Source of the DNA: Bacillota bacterium
GTDB taxonomy: Bacteria > Bacillota > Clostridia > Christensenellales > CAG-138
Direction: 5' to 3'
Length of the DNA: 64,000 bases
Assembly: GCA_023451115.1 (NCBI GenBank)
Contig: JAEXFV010000154.1
Coordinates: forward strand, 1 to 64,000
Shown here: positions 52,305 through 61,007 of the stretch, piece by piece
Position numbering within the stretch: position 1 is the stretch's first letter
Layout: each line of letters begins with the position of its first letter
The notes under the pieces: generated by a model
Databases searched by the model: none
What the model was told of the DNA's origin: nothing
The model's input: the letters and a program-made list of their open reading frames with translations, nothing else
Translations under genes and position numbers: made by a program

Positions 52305-53594
52305 ATGATCAAGGTTTATGATGCAAGGCAAGATCAGGATGCCATTTTGGAAAAGTTGGCAGCAAGAAACCGGGAAATCGATGAGAGTGTGCGGGAAACC
52401 GTGCGGGGGATGATAAAAGCTGTCCGGGAGGAAGGCGATGTGGCGCTGCTGCGTTATTCCAAGCAGTTTGACTGGCCGTTGATGACCGGGCGGGATATTG
52501 TGGTTTCGGAAGATGAAATTGCTGCTGCATACGGGGAAATCCAGCCCAAAACCCTCAACGCCCTGCGGGCCGCGGCTGTGAATATTCGAGCCTATCATGA
52601 AAAACAGCTGCGGGAAGGCTATATGATGGGAGAACGGGGCAAGCGCACCGGCCAGCTCATCCGCCCTTTAAACCGGGTGGGGGTTTATGTGCCGGGGGGC
52701 CGCGCCGCCTACCCTTCCAGCGTACTGATGAATATCCTGCCGGCTAAAGTGGCCGGGGTGCAGGATGTGATTATGGTGACGCCGCCGGATCAATCCGGTA
52801 AAATCAACCCTATGACGCTGGTGGCTGCCAATGAAGCGGGGGCGGATAAGGTGCTGCGTATCGGCGGCGCGCAGGCGATCGCCGCATTGGCCTATGGCAC
52901 CAATACCGTGCCCAAAGTGGATAAAATCACAGGCCCCGGCAATATTTACGTTGCCGCTGCCAAACGCGAGGTGTTTGGCACAGTGGGTATTGATATGATG
53001 GCTGGCCCCTCGGAAGTGCTGATCGTTGCGGATATGAGCGCCAACGCCGCTTTTGTGGCGGCGGATATGCTTTCCCAGGCCGAGCATGATCCTCTGGCGG
53101 CCGCATTCCTAGTGACAGATAGCCTGAAGCTGGCGGAGATGGTACAGGATCAGCTGGCGCGACAGCTGGGCCGCCTGGAGCGCCAGGACATTGCCCGCAG
53201 CTCCATTGAGGATCAGAGCGGGATTATCATCACCCAAAGTGTTGCGGACAGCATAGAAGTAGCAAACCGCATCGCGCCAGAACACCTGGAGCTGATGCTG
53301 GAACGGCCCGCCGCCTATCTGGACCAGGTGCAGAATGCAGGCGCGGTATTCCTGGGCGCCTATTCTCCCGAGCCTCTTGGGGATTATTTTGCGGGCACCA
53401 ACCATGTGTTGCCAACAGGGGGAACTGCCCGTTTCTCCTCTCCGCTGGGAGTGGACGATTTTATTAAGCGCACCAGCATGGTGTTTTACAGCCGGGAGGG
53501 GTTGGAAACCGCGGCGGTTGATGTAACCACTCTGGCCTATGCAGAAGGGCTGAGCGCCCATGCCAGGGCCATAGAAATCCGGTTTGAAAAATGA
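52305..53594 (+). CDS. hisD: Histidinol dehydrogenase
   Basis: 429 aa, full length. Visible: GRAAYPSSVLMNILPAKVAGV, RIGGAQAIAALAYGT, KITGPGNIYVAAAKR, MMAGPSEVLIVAD and SQAEHDPLAAAFLV with zinc/catalytic residues, then APEHLELM. It carries out the last two steps of histidine synthesis with NAD+. AGGGGG lies just before the ATG. It starts 117 nt after hisG; no terminator is seen between them. Confidence 0.97.
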   Translation: MIKVYDARQDQDAILEKLAARNREIDESVRETVRGMIKAVREEGDVALLRYSKQFDWPLMTGRDIVVSEDEIAAAYGEIQPKTLNALRAAAVNIRAYHEKQLREGYMMGERGKRTGQLIRPLNRVGVYVPGGRAAYPSSVLMNILPAKVAGVQDVIMVTPPDQSGKINPMTLVAANEAGADKVLRIGGAQAIAALAYGTNTVPKVDKITGPGNIYVAAAKREVFGTVGIDMMAGPSEVLIVADMSANAAFVAADMLSQAEHDPLAAAFLVTDSLKLAEMVQDQLARQLGRLERQDIARSSIEDQSGIIITQSVADSIEVANRIAPEHLELMLERPAAYLDQVQNAGAVFLGAYSPEPLGDYFAGTNHVLPTGGTARFSSPLGVDDFIKRTSMVFYSREGLETAAVDVTTLAYAEGLSAHARAIEIRFEK

Positions 53595-53696
53595 GGATAC
53601 CATGCCCTGAAAAATAGCCGCCCTCTCAGGCCATAGGCTTTGGGGACTTTATCTGTCCCGCAGGCGGAACGAGAGGCAAGCCAGAAGGAGGCAACC

Positions 53697-54284
53697 ATGC
53701 GGAAAGCTACCATCCAACGGGATACATCCGAAACCCATATTTCCCTCACCATTGACCTGGACGGGCAAGGAAAGGGGGAAATCCAAACCGGGGTAGGGTT
53801 TTTCGACCATATGCTCAACCTGTTTGCCAGGCATGGCTGCTTTGATCTGGCAGTGTGTTGCAAAGGGGATGTGGAGGTGGACGCCCACCATACGGTAGAG
53901 GATGTGGGGCTTGCCCTTGGCGCGGCCATGAAAGAGGCTTTGGGGGATAAGCGGGGGATCCGCCGGTATGGGGAATGCCTGCTGCCTATGGACGAAGCGC
54001 TGCTGCAGGTAGCATTGGATCTATCCGGCAGGCCGTATCTGGGCTTTTGTGCGCAGTTACCGCCGGGTGCCATGATCGGCGCTTTTGACGCCCAGTTGGC
54101 AGAGGAGTTTTTCCGGGCGCTGGTTGTGCAGGGCGGGATTACCTTGCATATCCGGCAGGTAAGCGGAGTGAACCTGCATCATATCGTTGAGGGCATGTTT
54201 AAAGCCGTAGCCAGGGCGTTGCGGGGGGCAGTGGAACCGGATCCCCGGGTTACCGGGGTGCCCAGCACCAAGGGTGTGTTATGA
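53697..54284 (+). CDS. hisB: Imidazoleglycerol-phosphate dehydratase
   Basis: 195 aa, the single-function form without the N-terminal phosphatase of enteric HisB. Manganese-site motifs: GFFDHMLNLFARHG, DAHHTVEDVG, and HHIVEGMFKA. Start at 53697 set by AAGGAGG 5 nt upstream and the MRKATIQRDTSETHI N-terminus; the longer frame is rejected. Last his gene here; its stop overlaps the thiN start (ATGA). hisH, hisA, hisF, hisI and hisC are not in the window. Confidence 0.96.
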   Translation: MRKATIQRDTSETHISLTIDLDGQGKGEIQTGVGFFDHMLNLFARHGCFDLAVCCKGDVEVDAHHTVEDVGLALGAAMKEALGDKRGIRRYGECLLPMDEALLQVALDLSGRPYLGFCAQLPPGAMIGAFDAQLAEEFFRALVVQGGITLHIRQVSGVNLHHIVEGMFKAVARALRGAVEPDPRVTGVPSTKGVL

Positions 54285-54910
54285 GCCAAGGCCGTTGCAT
54301 CATTATTACCGCATATTTGCCTGGGGGTGTGGCAGGGTTATTCCGGCCTGCCCCGGGTGATTTTTTGCTGTGCGCAGATGGGGGATACCGGCTGGCGTGC
54401 CAGGCAGGGCTCACGCCGGATGCCTTTATTGGGGACTTTGATTCCCTGGAAGAGAGTCAGATTGATTGCCCGGACTGCATCCGGGTCCCGGTGGAAAAGG
54501 ATGATACGGACACCTTGCTTTGCCTGAAGCATGGGCTGGAGCTGGGTTATGGTGATTTTGTGATTTTGGGCGGCCTGGGCGGGCGGCTGGATCATACGGT
54601 AGCCAACCTGCAAACCCTGGCTTTTGCCCAGCAGGCAGGAGCAAAGGCGCGAATACTGGATTGGGAAAACCAGGCGTTTTTGCTGGCGCCGGGAGAGCAT
54701 CATATTCCAGCGAAAAAAGGTTATAAATTTTCCATCTTTGCCTGGACGCAAGAGTGCACCGGCGTATATGAGCGCAATTTGCAATACCCTTTGACAGACG
54801 CTACCCTTACCCAGCACTTTCCCCTTGGCGTAAGCAATGTGTTTATGGGGGATGAGGCGGTTGTTTGCCTGGGAACAGGGCTGTTGCTGTGCGTGCTTTC
54901 CAAGTACTGA
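54281..54910 (+). CDS. thiN: Thiamine diphosphokinase
   Basis: 209 aa. It transfers pyrophosphate from ATP to thiamine to make TPP. Motifs: FLLCADGGYRLACQAGLTPDAFIGDFDSLEE in the N-terminal catalytic domain and ILGGLGGRLDHTVANLQTL; a small beta-sandwich thiamine-binding domain follows (about 140-209). Translationally coupled to hisB by a 4-nt overlap, an unusual partner with no direct pathway link. TPP is the cofactor of IorA, encoded at 27218. Confidence 0.92.
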   Translation: MSQGRCIIITAYLPGGVAGLFRPAPGDFLLCADGGYRLACQAGLTPDAFIGDFDSLEESQIDCPDCIRVPVEKDDTDTLLCLKHGLELGYGDFVILGGLGGRLDHTVANLQTLAFAQQAGAKARILDWENQAFLLAPGEHHIPAKKGYKFSIFAWTQECTGVYERNLQYPLTDATLTQHFPLGVSNVFMGDEAVVCLGTGLLLCVLSKY

Positions 54911-55022
54911 GCCATACAACGAATCAGACAAACCAAATATTGGGCCATTTCTAAATGAAATAATGTGGTATCATGGATACAATTCAGATGCATTTCACAG
55001 CTAGGCTTGAGGAGAAAGCGAG

Positions 55023-55685
55023 GTGTGCCAATTGTTGCGCATGTTGATCGTGGAGGATGAAAAGCCTATTTCAGAATTGATCCGCATGAATTTAAGCGAC
55101 CGCGGCTTTCGATGCGATTGCGCTTATGATGGGAAGCAGGCGGCGGATTTGATTGAACGAAACCGGTATGATTTAATTTTGCTGGATATTATGCTGCCGG
55201 AAATTGACGGCTACGAGCTCATGGAGTATATCAAACCCATGGATATGCCGGTGATTTTTCTTACGGCAAAGTCCGGCGTAGCGGATCGGGTAAAGGGCCT
55301 GCGGCTGGGCGCGGATGATTACCTGGTAAAGCCTTTTGCCATAGTGGAGCTGCTGGCCCGGGTGGAAACCGTGTTGCGCCGCTACCAGAAAACCGGAAGC
55401 AGCATCCGCTGCGGGGATGTGGAGATCAATACTGAGAGCCGATGGGTAAAGCAAAACGGCAGGCAGGTGGAACTGACCCCAAAGGAATACGAGCTGCTGT
55501 TGCTGTTTGCACGCAATAAAAACATTGCGCTGTTTCGAGAAACCATATTTGAGCGGGTATGGCAGGCGGAATATCTGGGAGACAGCCGCACAGTGGATTT
55601 GCATGTGCAGCGCCTGAGAAAAAAGCTGGGTTGGGAGGACAGGCTCAAAACCGTGTATAAGGTGGGATACCGGCTAGAGGAATAG
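55023..55685 (+). CDS. OmpR/PhoB family response regulator
   Basis: 220 aa. Receiver domain (residues 6-118) with LIVEDE acidic pocket, phosphorylated Asp in LILLDIMLP, the Thr of FLTAKS and the Lys of LVKPF; winged-helix DNA-binding domain (about 125-218) with LTPKEYELLLL and DSRTVDLHVQRLRKKL. GTG at 55023 is chosen because GGAG lies 8 nt upstream; the internal ATG at 55041 has no good site. First gene of a four-gene unit with a histidine kinase and two exported proteins. Confidence 0.93.
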   Translation: MCQLLRMLIVEDEKPISELIRMNLSDRGFRCDCAYDGKQAADLIERNRYDLILLDIMLPEIDGYELMEYIKPMDMPVIFLTAKSGVADRVKGLRLGADDYLVKPFAIVELLARVETVLRRYQKTGSSIRCGDVEINTESRWVKQNGRQVELTPKEYELLLLFARNKNIALFRETIFERVWQAEYLGDSRTVDLHVQRLRKKLGWEDRLKTVYKVGYRLEE

Positions 55686-55780
55686 CGGCATTCCCCAATC
55701 AGAGGAGTTTGGAATTTGAGCAAAGCGCTAAAAAAGGCCTTCCCTTTTTGCCCGCCTGATGCTGGGGAAAGCAGGTTTGT

Positions 55781-57196
55781 ATGAAATTTTGGGTAAAAGT
55801 GTTTTTGGCTACCGTTGCTGTGATGGCAGCCGCTTTTGGAGCCATTGGATACGCATTGGTCACAGCCTCTTTCCAGTCTACCCTGTCCCGGGAAGAACAG
55901 CGCGCCTTGGAAAGCGGCCGTATGGTGCAGGTGGTTCTGGAGGCCAATGCGCAAATTTATACGTCTCAGACTTCCCTCCCGGACGACGGCGTTTTGGGGG
56001 CGTTGATGGAGCGGGTTGCTACAGGAGATTTTGCTACCGCCCGGCTGTATGGCAGGGACTATGGGCTCATCTGGGGGAAGCAGGGGGAGCCTCCTCTGGA
56101 TTTACTGCAAGGCGCCGCGTACGGCCAGGCGCATGTGATCCGGCAGGAGGGAGAAACCTACTGGGTGGAAACCGCGACCCCAGTAACTCTGGCAGGCAGA
56201 GCCTGCTTGCTGTATACCCGGCAGGACGTGAGTTGGGTATTTCAGCAACAGGACGCCATGTTCCAGAGCTGCGCTATCATTACCGCGCTGGCATTGGGGA
56301 TAGCAGCGGTTATAATGGCGGCGGTATGCGGCATTTTAACACAGCCCATCCGCCAGCTCTCGTTGGCAACGAAAAAAATTGCCGCTGGAGAGTACGGAAA
56401 ACGGGCCCCAGTGATGAGCCGGGATGAGGTCGGCGCGCTGACCAGGGATTTTAACACTATGGCGGATGCGTTGGAAAAACATATAAAAGAACTGAAAGAG
56501 GAAGCGCGGCGGCGGGAGGATTTTGTTGCCAGTTTTGCCCATGAGCTGAAAACCCCGCTTACCTCCATCATTGGTTATGCGGATATGTTACGTTCCCAGG
56601 AATTGCCGCCGGAGCGGGCGTTTTCCTGCGCCAATTATATCTTTAAAGAGGGGAGGCGGCTGGAGAGCCTGTCTCTGAAGCTGTTGGAACTCATCGTGCT
56701 GGAGCGCCAATCCTTCCCCACTAAACCTGCAAACGGCAGGCTGCTTTGTGAGAGCGCTGCCGCTGCCGCCGGGCCTGCCCTGAAACAGAAATACGGGGTC
56801 ATCCTCCAGTGCCATGCCCAGGACGGCATTGTGCTGGCAGAACCCGATTTGTTGATCACGCTGCTGGTGAACCTGCTGGATAATGCCGCCAAAGCATCCG
56901 TGTTTGGGCAATCCGTGCTGCTGCAGGGAAAGGTGGAGGAGAACGATTATGTGTTCCAGGTAGCGGATACAGGCCGTGGCATTCCACAGGAGGAGCTGCA
57001 AAGAATAACTGAAGCATTTTATATGGTGGATAAATCCCGTGCCCGACAACAAAGCGGTGCAGGGCTGGGACTGGCCCTTGCGGCCCAGATTGCCCGGCTG
57101 CATGGCACGCAATTGGCATTTGCCAGCGAGCTTAACAAGGGAACTACAGCCAAAATCGCTTTGGCACTGGCCTCCGGGGAGGAAGCGCATGGATAA
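55781..57196 (+). CDS. Sensor histidine kinase
   Basis: 471 aa. Membrane segment (about 5-27), an extracellular domain of roughly 135 aa, a second membrane segment (about 165-188), HAMP (about 190-242), HisKA with phospho-acceptor His in FAHELKTPLTSIIGYADML, and HATPase with LVNLLDNAAKAS (N box), DTGRGIP (G1) and GAGLGLALA (G2). It should phosphorylate the response regulator encoded just upstream. Its last codons overlap the next gene by 8 nt. Signal unknown. Confidence 0.93.
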   Translation: MKFWVKVFLATVAVMAAAFGAIGYALVTASFQSTLSREEQRALESGRMVQVVLEANAQIYTSQTSLPDDGVLGALMERVATGDFATARLYGRDYGLIWGKQGEPPLDLLQGAAYGQAHVIRQEGETYWVETATPVTLAGRACLLYTRQDVSWVFQQQDAMFQSCAIITALALGIAAVIMAAVCGILTQPIRQLSLATKKIAAGEYGKRAPVMSRDEVGALTRDFNTMADALEKHIKELKEEARRREDFVASFAHELKTPLTSIIGYADMLRSQELPPERAFSCANYIFKEGRRLESLSLKLLELIVLERQSFPTKPANGRLLCESAAAAAGPALKQKYGVILQCHAQDGIVLAEPDLLITLLVNLLDNAAKASVFGQSVLLQGKVEENDYVFQVADTGRGIPQEELQRITEAFYMVDKSRARQQSGAGLGLALAAQIARLHGTQLAFASELNKGTTAKIALALASGEEAHG

Positions 57197-57998
57197 AAAA
57201 CGCATAATACATTGCCGGCAAGCCTGGCTTCCGTATGCCTGCTGCGCCTTATTAACGGCAGGTATTGTGGCGGTTAGCCTGTTTTTGCCGCAAATCATTG
57301 CCAAACGGCAGCGGGCACGGCTGGTAAACGTAGTGTCTGCAGAAGCGATAGCAGCCTCTGATACGGCAACACAGCAAAAGGAGAAACTGCGGTTGCTGCT
57401 GTTGATGGCTACCGGGGGAGAGCGCGTGGAAAAGTCCACCCTCCAGGCCCCCCAGGGGAGCGCCCTTTCTCCCCAACAGGCCCAAAAACGTGGTATGGCC
57501 GTGCTGCAGGAACTCATGGCGGCCGGCATACTCCTGGAGCAAACCCAATCCGGCGGCATAGAGCTGCCTGTGTATGGGGAAAAGGAAGCGGTGGCAGGGC
57601 ATTCCCAATACTATTGTCTAACGGATTTGGGCACAGGGGAAGTCTATGGATATTACCTGCTCCTTTACCGGGATTCGTCCATTGGTGATGTGGGGCAGCT
57701 GACGCTGGATGCGCAAACAGGACAGCTGCTGCAGCTGGAAATGACCTATGGCAACCGCCGATACCATGATATCCCGCCGCAAGAGCTGGCAAACGCCGTG
57801 GCAGAGTATCTGGGGCAGGGCGAGATGGACCCGGCAAGCGGTTCCGCTTCCGGCATGTTTTATACGGGTACGCTGCACCAGGGGGAATATACCCTGCAAG
57901 TTGGCAGCAAAAACTCTGCGCCAGGCGGACTTTCCATCTGGTGGTATCCCAAGGGGATGGAGGCGCCGTATCAGGATTATTATGAGGGACGGTGGTAA
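57189..57998 (+). CDS. Membrane-anchored extracellular protein, uncharacterised
   Basis: 269 aa. One N-terminal membrane segment (about residues 12-36) followed by an extracellular part with no domain I recognise; it contains YYCLTDLGTGEVYGYYLLLYRDSSIGDVGQLTLDAQTGQLLQLEM, a beta-rich stretch reminiscent of PepSY-like folds, which is only an impression. The start is inside the end of the kinase gene (8-nt overlap), so translation is coupled. Position and topology suggest an accessory that modulates the kinase, as YycH/YycI do for WalK. Confidence 0.75.
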   Translation: MDKKRIIHCRQAWLPYACCALLTAGIVAVSLFLPQIIAKRQRARLVNVVSAEAIAASDTATQQKEKLRLLLLMATGGERVEKSTLQAPQGSALSPQQAQKRGMAVLQELMAAGILLEQTQSGGIELPVYGEKEAVAGHSQYYCLTDLGTGEVYGYYLLLYRDSSIGDVGQLTLDAQTGQLLQLEMTYGNRRYHDIPPQELANAVAEYLGQGEMDPASGSASGMFYTGTLHQGEYTLQVGSKNSAPGGLSIWWYPKGMEAPYQDYYEGRW

Positions 57999-58671
57999 AG
58001 TGCAAAAAGGGAAAAAGACGCTGCTTGCAGTTTTGGCAGGCGGGCTGTTGTGCTTTGCTATGGGGTGTACGCTGCCGGGCTTTACCACCCAGGCGCCTCC
58101 GGATTTTAGCTGGCAGGTGCGTACAGCTTCGGATTTGCCTGCCCAGCCGGAGGTTACGCCTGTGCCGTTGCCGCAGGGCTTTTTGGGCCCGGAATATACC
58201 GTGCGTTACGAAGAAGATGTGGACCTGGATGGAGACGGGGAGGCGGAGCGGCTTCGTATTTGTTGGCAAACCGGTTTGCGGGCGGGGATGTACCTCTGTG
58301 TGGAGGAAGCGGTTGCCCAGTTGCCCCCCAACACCCCCTGGAACTATATTTGCACTCTGGTAGACCTGGACCAGGCAGACGAATTTTTGGAAATTGCGGT
58401 TTATGAAGTGGACTGTACCCTGTTTTACCGATACATGGACGGCGTGTTTTATGAAATGGGGGAACTCTATGGCTGCCTGGCGGGGCAAAAGGGGCTGCAA
58501 AACGTTAGCATTTTTCCAGATGGAAATGGGGAGATTACCGTGCAAGAACCGGCAGGGTCACAAAGTTACTGGGAATGCCGCTATGCCATAGAAAACCACA
58601 GGCTGGTGCCAATGCAAGAGCCGCGGCTAATGGAAATGGCGCCTGCCCGAGAGCTGGAAAAGACGGAATAA
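57982..58671 (+). CDS. Lipoprotein with a DxDxDG motif, uncharacterised
   Basis: 229 aa. Lipoprotein signal with CFAMGC lipobox (Cys about residue 29). The mature part contains DVDLDGDGEAERLRI near residue 80, a DxDxDG calcium-loop-like motif seen in VCBS/FG-GAP-type surface proteins, and otherwise no known domain. ATG 57982 overlaps the previous gene by 17 nt; a GTG at 58000 is an alternative start. Last gene of the two-component unit, with a strong terminator after it, so it is probably part of the sensing complex or a target on the cell surface. Confidence 0.75.
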   Translation: MRDGGKVQKGKKTLLAVLAGGLLCFAMGCTLPGFTTQAPPDFSWQVRTASDLPAQPEVTPVPLPQGFLGPEYTVRYEEDVDLDGDGEAERLRICWQTGLRAGMYLCVEEAVAQLPPNTPWNYICTLVDLDQADEFLEIAVYEVDCTLFYRYMDGVFYEMGELYGCLAGQKGLQNVSIFPDGNGEITVQEPAGSQSYWECRYAIENHRLVPMQEPRLMEMAPARELEKTE

Positions 58672-58679
58672 AAGCACAA

Positions 58680-58714
58680 AAACGGAGAGGCGGTTTCCTC
58701 TCCGTTTGCTTTTC
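58680..58714. terminator. Bidirectional terminator
   Basis: An 11-bp stem AAACGGAGAGG / CCTCTCCGTTT with a 6-nt loop, then GCTTTTCTTTT. It lies between the convergent lipoprotein and rex genes. Confidence 0.88.
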
Positions 58715-58735
58715 TTTTCAGTTACCGGCAAAGCA

Positions 58736-59368
58736 TCAGCAATCATGCTCCAGAGAATTGATGCGATAAGCCAGAACATACATGCTGTCGCTTAAATGCA
58801 CATTTTCCACCGGAACAGGGGCGGTTACCGTAGTAGGCACAAAATTCCAAATTCCTTTGATGCCTGCGGATACCATAGCGTCCGCAATGGACTGGGCCGC
58901 TCTGCGCCGGGCGGAGATCACGCCGATTTCAATGTTGTGTTCCCTAATAAAATCTTCCATCTGGTCAATATGGTAAATGGGCCTGCCGCTGATTTCCTGG
59001 CCAATCAATGCTTCGTCCACATCGAATAGCGCGCAAACAGAGAATCCCTCCTGGGCAAATCCTTCATAGTTGCACAAGGCCTGCCCAATGTTTCCTGCGC
59101 CTGCGATAATAATTTTATGGGTGCGGTCTAAGCCCAATATAGCGGCAATCTCTTTGTGCAGGTTTTTTACATGGTAGCCATAACCTTGCTGGCCAAACCC
59201 GCCAAAGCAGTTTAGATCCTGGCGTACCTGGGAAGCGTTCAAATTCATTTGCTCAGCCAGGGCGCTGGAAGAAATCCGTTCCACATCATTTGCAGAGAGC
59301 CACTCCAATTGGCGGTAGTATTTGGGTAGCCGGCGAATGACGGCTTCGGATACCCTGCGGTCCTTCAT
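58736..59368 (-). CDS. rex: Redox-sensing transcriptional repressor Rex
   Basis: 210 aa. N-terminal winged helix (about residues 5-75: VIRRLPKYYRQLEWL, NASQVRQDLNCFGGFGQQGYGY) and a Rossmann NADH-binding domain with IIIAGAGNIGQAL and VISARRRAAQ. It represses fermentation and NADH-oxidising genes when NAD+ is high and lets go as NADH rises. AAGGAGG lies 7 nt before the ATG. Its targets may include genes in this window, but I could not find a convincing Rex site in the rex-xpt intergenic region. Confidence 0.97.
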   Translation of the reverse strand: MKDRRVSEAVIRRLPKYYRQLEWLSANDVERISSSALAEQMNLNASQVRQDLNCFGGFGQQGYGYHVKNLHKEIAAILGLDRTHKIIIAGAGNIGQALCNYEGFAQEGFSVCALFDVDEALIGQEISGRPIYHIDQMEDFIREHNIEIGVISARRRAAQSIADAMVSAGIKGIWNFVPTTVTAPVPVENVHLSDSMYVLAYRINSLEHDC

Positions 59369-59531
59369 AGGTATTCCTCCTTAATGGGTATACGCTTACA
59401 AGACAGTGTAAACATAATTAATTTCTTTGGTTTTATTATAATCTCAGCGTCCGCGCGGTTCAAGGCTTCTGGAAGAAACTTATTTTATGTATACACAAAT
59501 TTCTGTTAAAAAGAAAGAAATGAAATATGGG

Positions 59532-59560
59532 TTGATTTTATGTAATGTTTACAGGATAAT
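59532..59560 (+). promoter_or_regulatory. Promoter of xpt
   Basis: TTGATT, 17-bp spacer, GATAAT, about 38 bp before the xpt start codon. The short leader leaves no room for a purine riboswitch downstream of this promoter. Confidence 0.6.
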
Positions 59561-59598
59561 AGCAAGTAGCATACGCAGGAAAGTGGAGGAAGGATAGC

Positions 59599-60171
59599 AT
59601 GAAGCTTTTGCAGGACCGCATTGCGGCAGAGGGACGGGTTTTGCCTGGGCAAATCGTGAAGGTTGACGGTTTTTTAAATCATCGCATTGATATCGCGCTG
59701 ATGGAGGAAATGGCTAAGGAATTTAAACGGCTGTTTCCGGATCCTAAAATCAATAAAATCCTAACGGTGGAGGCCTCCGGCATTGCATTGGCGGCAATTA
59801 CTGCTCAGGTATTCCATGTTCCCATGGTCTTTGCAAAAAAAGCGAAAAGCGACAATATTGAGGGCGGATTATATCAAAGCGATATTTTTTCCTATACATA
59901 CAAGAAAAAAGTAACTTTGCTGGTTTCCAAAGACTGGCTTCAGCCGGATGACTGTGTGCTGGTGATAGACGATTTCCTGGCCAACGGAGAAGCGCTGCGG
60001 GGCCTGCTTGAAATCGTGGAGCAATCCGGCGCAACGCTGATGGGCGTAGGCGTTGCGGTGGAAAAAGGTTTTCAGCCCGGCGGCGATAAGCTGCGGGAAC
60101 AGGGGATTAACTTGAAATCCCTGGCGATCATCGAAGCGGCTACTCCAGAAGGAATTACATTTCGGGAATAA
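59599..60171 (+). CDS. xpt: Xanthine phosphoribosyltransferase
   Basis: 190 aa, type I PRTase. VEASGIALAAITAQV and the PRPP-binding motif CVLVIDDFLANGEAL are clear; KKAKSDNIEG is the family stretch that contacts the base. It salvages xanthine to XMP. GGAGGAAGG precedes the ATG. Not under an obvious purine riboswitch, unlike B. subtilis xpt. Purine salvage here is notable beside the YgeY/YgeW unit, which is tied to purine breakdown. Confidence 0.95.
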   Translation: MKLLQDRIAAEGRVLPGQIVKVDGFLNHRIDIALMEEMAKEFKRLFPDPKINKILTVEASGIALAAITAQVFHVPMVFAKKAKSDNIEGGLYQSDIFSYTYKKKVTLLVSKDWLQPDDCVLVIDDFLANGEALRGLLEIVEQSGATLMGVGVAVEKGFQPGGDKLREQGINLKSLAIIEAATPEGITFRE

Positions 60172-60192
60172 ATACCGCGGGTATGAAAAAGC

Positions 60193-60226
60193 AAACCTCC
60201 ATACAATGATGTATGGAGGTTTTTAT
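60193..60226 (+). terminator. Terminator of xpt that overlaps the next gene's ribosome binding site
   Basis: A perfect 12-bp stem AAACCTCCATAC / GTATGGAGGTTT with an AATGAT loop, followed by TTATTTT. The 3' arm contains GGAGG, which is positioned 8 nt before the TTG start codon of the following permease gene. Confidence 0.8.
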
Positions 60227-60227
60227 T

Positions 60228-61007
60228 TTGAAAATAAAAGGCGTGCAACAAGGGATCAATCAAATATGGCCGCTTTGGCAGCTGCATATCAAAAGCGGAA
60301 TCGGAGCAAAGCTTTGGGCTTTGCTCCTGCAAGGGGCAAGCGCTGCCTGCTATGCCTTTGTGTTTGGCACGCTGCTGGGCATATTGGGGCAGGGAGACAG
60401 CCTGCGGCAGTACCTCCCCTTCCTGCTGTGCGGGTTGGCGCCCTGGTTCTATTACCAACGGGCAATGAGCGACGCTGCCCAGTGCCCAACAGCGCTAGCC
60501 CCTCTCATTCGGTTCCAGCGCTGCTCCATACCGGTTTTGTGCTGGAGCGCGGTGTTAGGACGCATGCCCTTGTACATACTATGGGTAGGGATCGCGCTCA
60601 TCGCCAGATGGATTTTATTGGGCGCCGTCCCTTTGAGCGCCTGGCTTTGCATGTATTACTTGGGGTGTGGTGCGTTAAACGCTTTTGCGCAAGGCCTTTT
60701 GGGAGCGGTATTCTCTCCTTTTTTTGGAGATGTGCAGGGAGGGCTCCGGGTGATGCTGGTGGTATTGTTTTGGACTACGCCCATCCTGTGGCCGGCAGAA
60801 TTGCTCCCACAAGCGGTGCGGGTATTGTTATCCCTCAACCCGCTCTATTATATTGTGGAGGGGTTAAGAGGGTGCATTCTGGACGGGTCGCCCTGGCTGG
60901 GATGGCAACAAACACTATGGTTTTTTGGCATTACTATTGCAACCATGGCAGTGGGGCTGTGGTGCGCCTGGCGCTTAAAAGACCGATATTTTAAGGAGTC
61001 ATCATGA
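60228..61007 (+). CDS. ABC-2 type transporter permease (polysaccharide-export like)
   Basis: 259 aa with six predicted membrane segments, resembling TagG/Wzm/RfbA-type permeases that export wall teichoic acid or polysaccharide chains; the conserved SLNPLYYIVEGLRGCILDG near residue 205 is typical. TTG at 60228 is chosen because GGAGG lies exactly 8 nt upstream; ATG 60213 lies inside the terminator arm and has no binding site. Its ATPase partner is not adjacent. It overlaps the glycosyltransferase gene by 4 nt, supporting a joint role in building a surface glycan. Confidence 0.82.
   Translation: MKIKGVQQGINQIWPLWQLHIKSGIGAKLWALLLQGASAACYAFVFGTLLGILGQGDSLRQYLPFLLCGLAPWFYYQRAMSDAAQCPTALAPLIRFQRCSIPVLCWSAVLGRMPLYILWVGIALIARWILLGAVPLSAWLCMYYLGCGALNAFAQGLLGAVFSPFFGDVQGGLRVMLVVLFWTTPILWPAELLPQAVRVLLSLNPLYYIVEGLRGCILDGSPWLGWQQTLWFFGITIATMAVGLWCAWRLKDRYFKESS

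Noticed and set aside
59369..59598. Purine riboswitch before xpt or a Rex operator in the rex-xpt gap
   Set aside because: A promoter lies only about 40 bp before xpt, no riboswitch core was found, and no sequence close to TTGTTAA-N4-TTAACAA is present.
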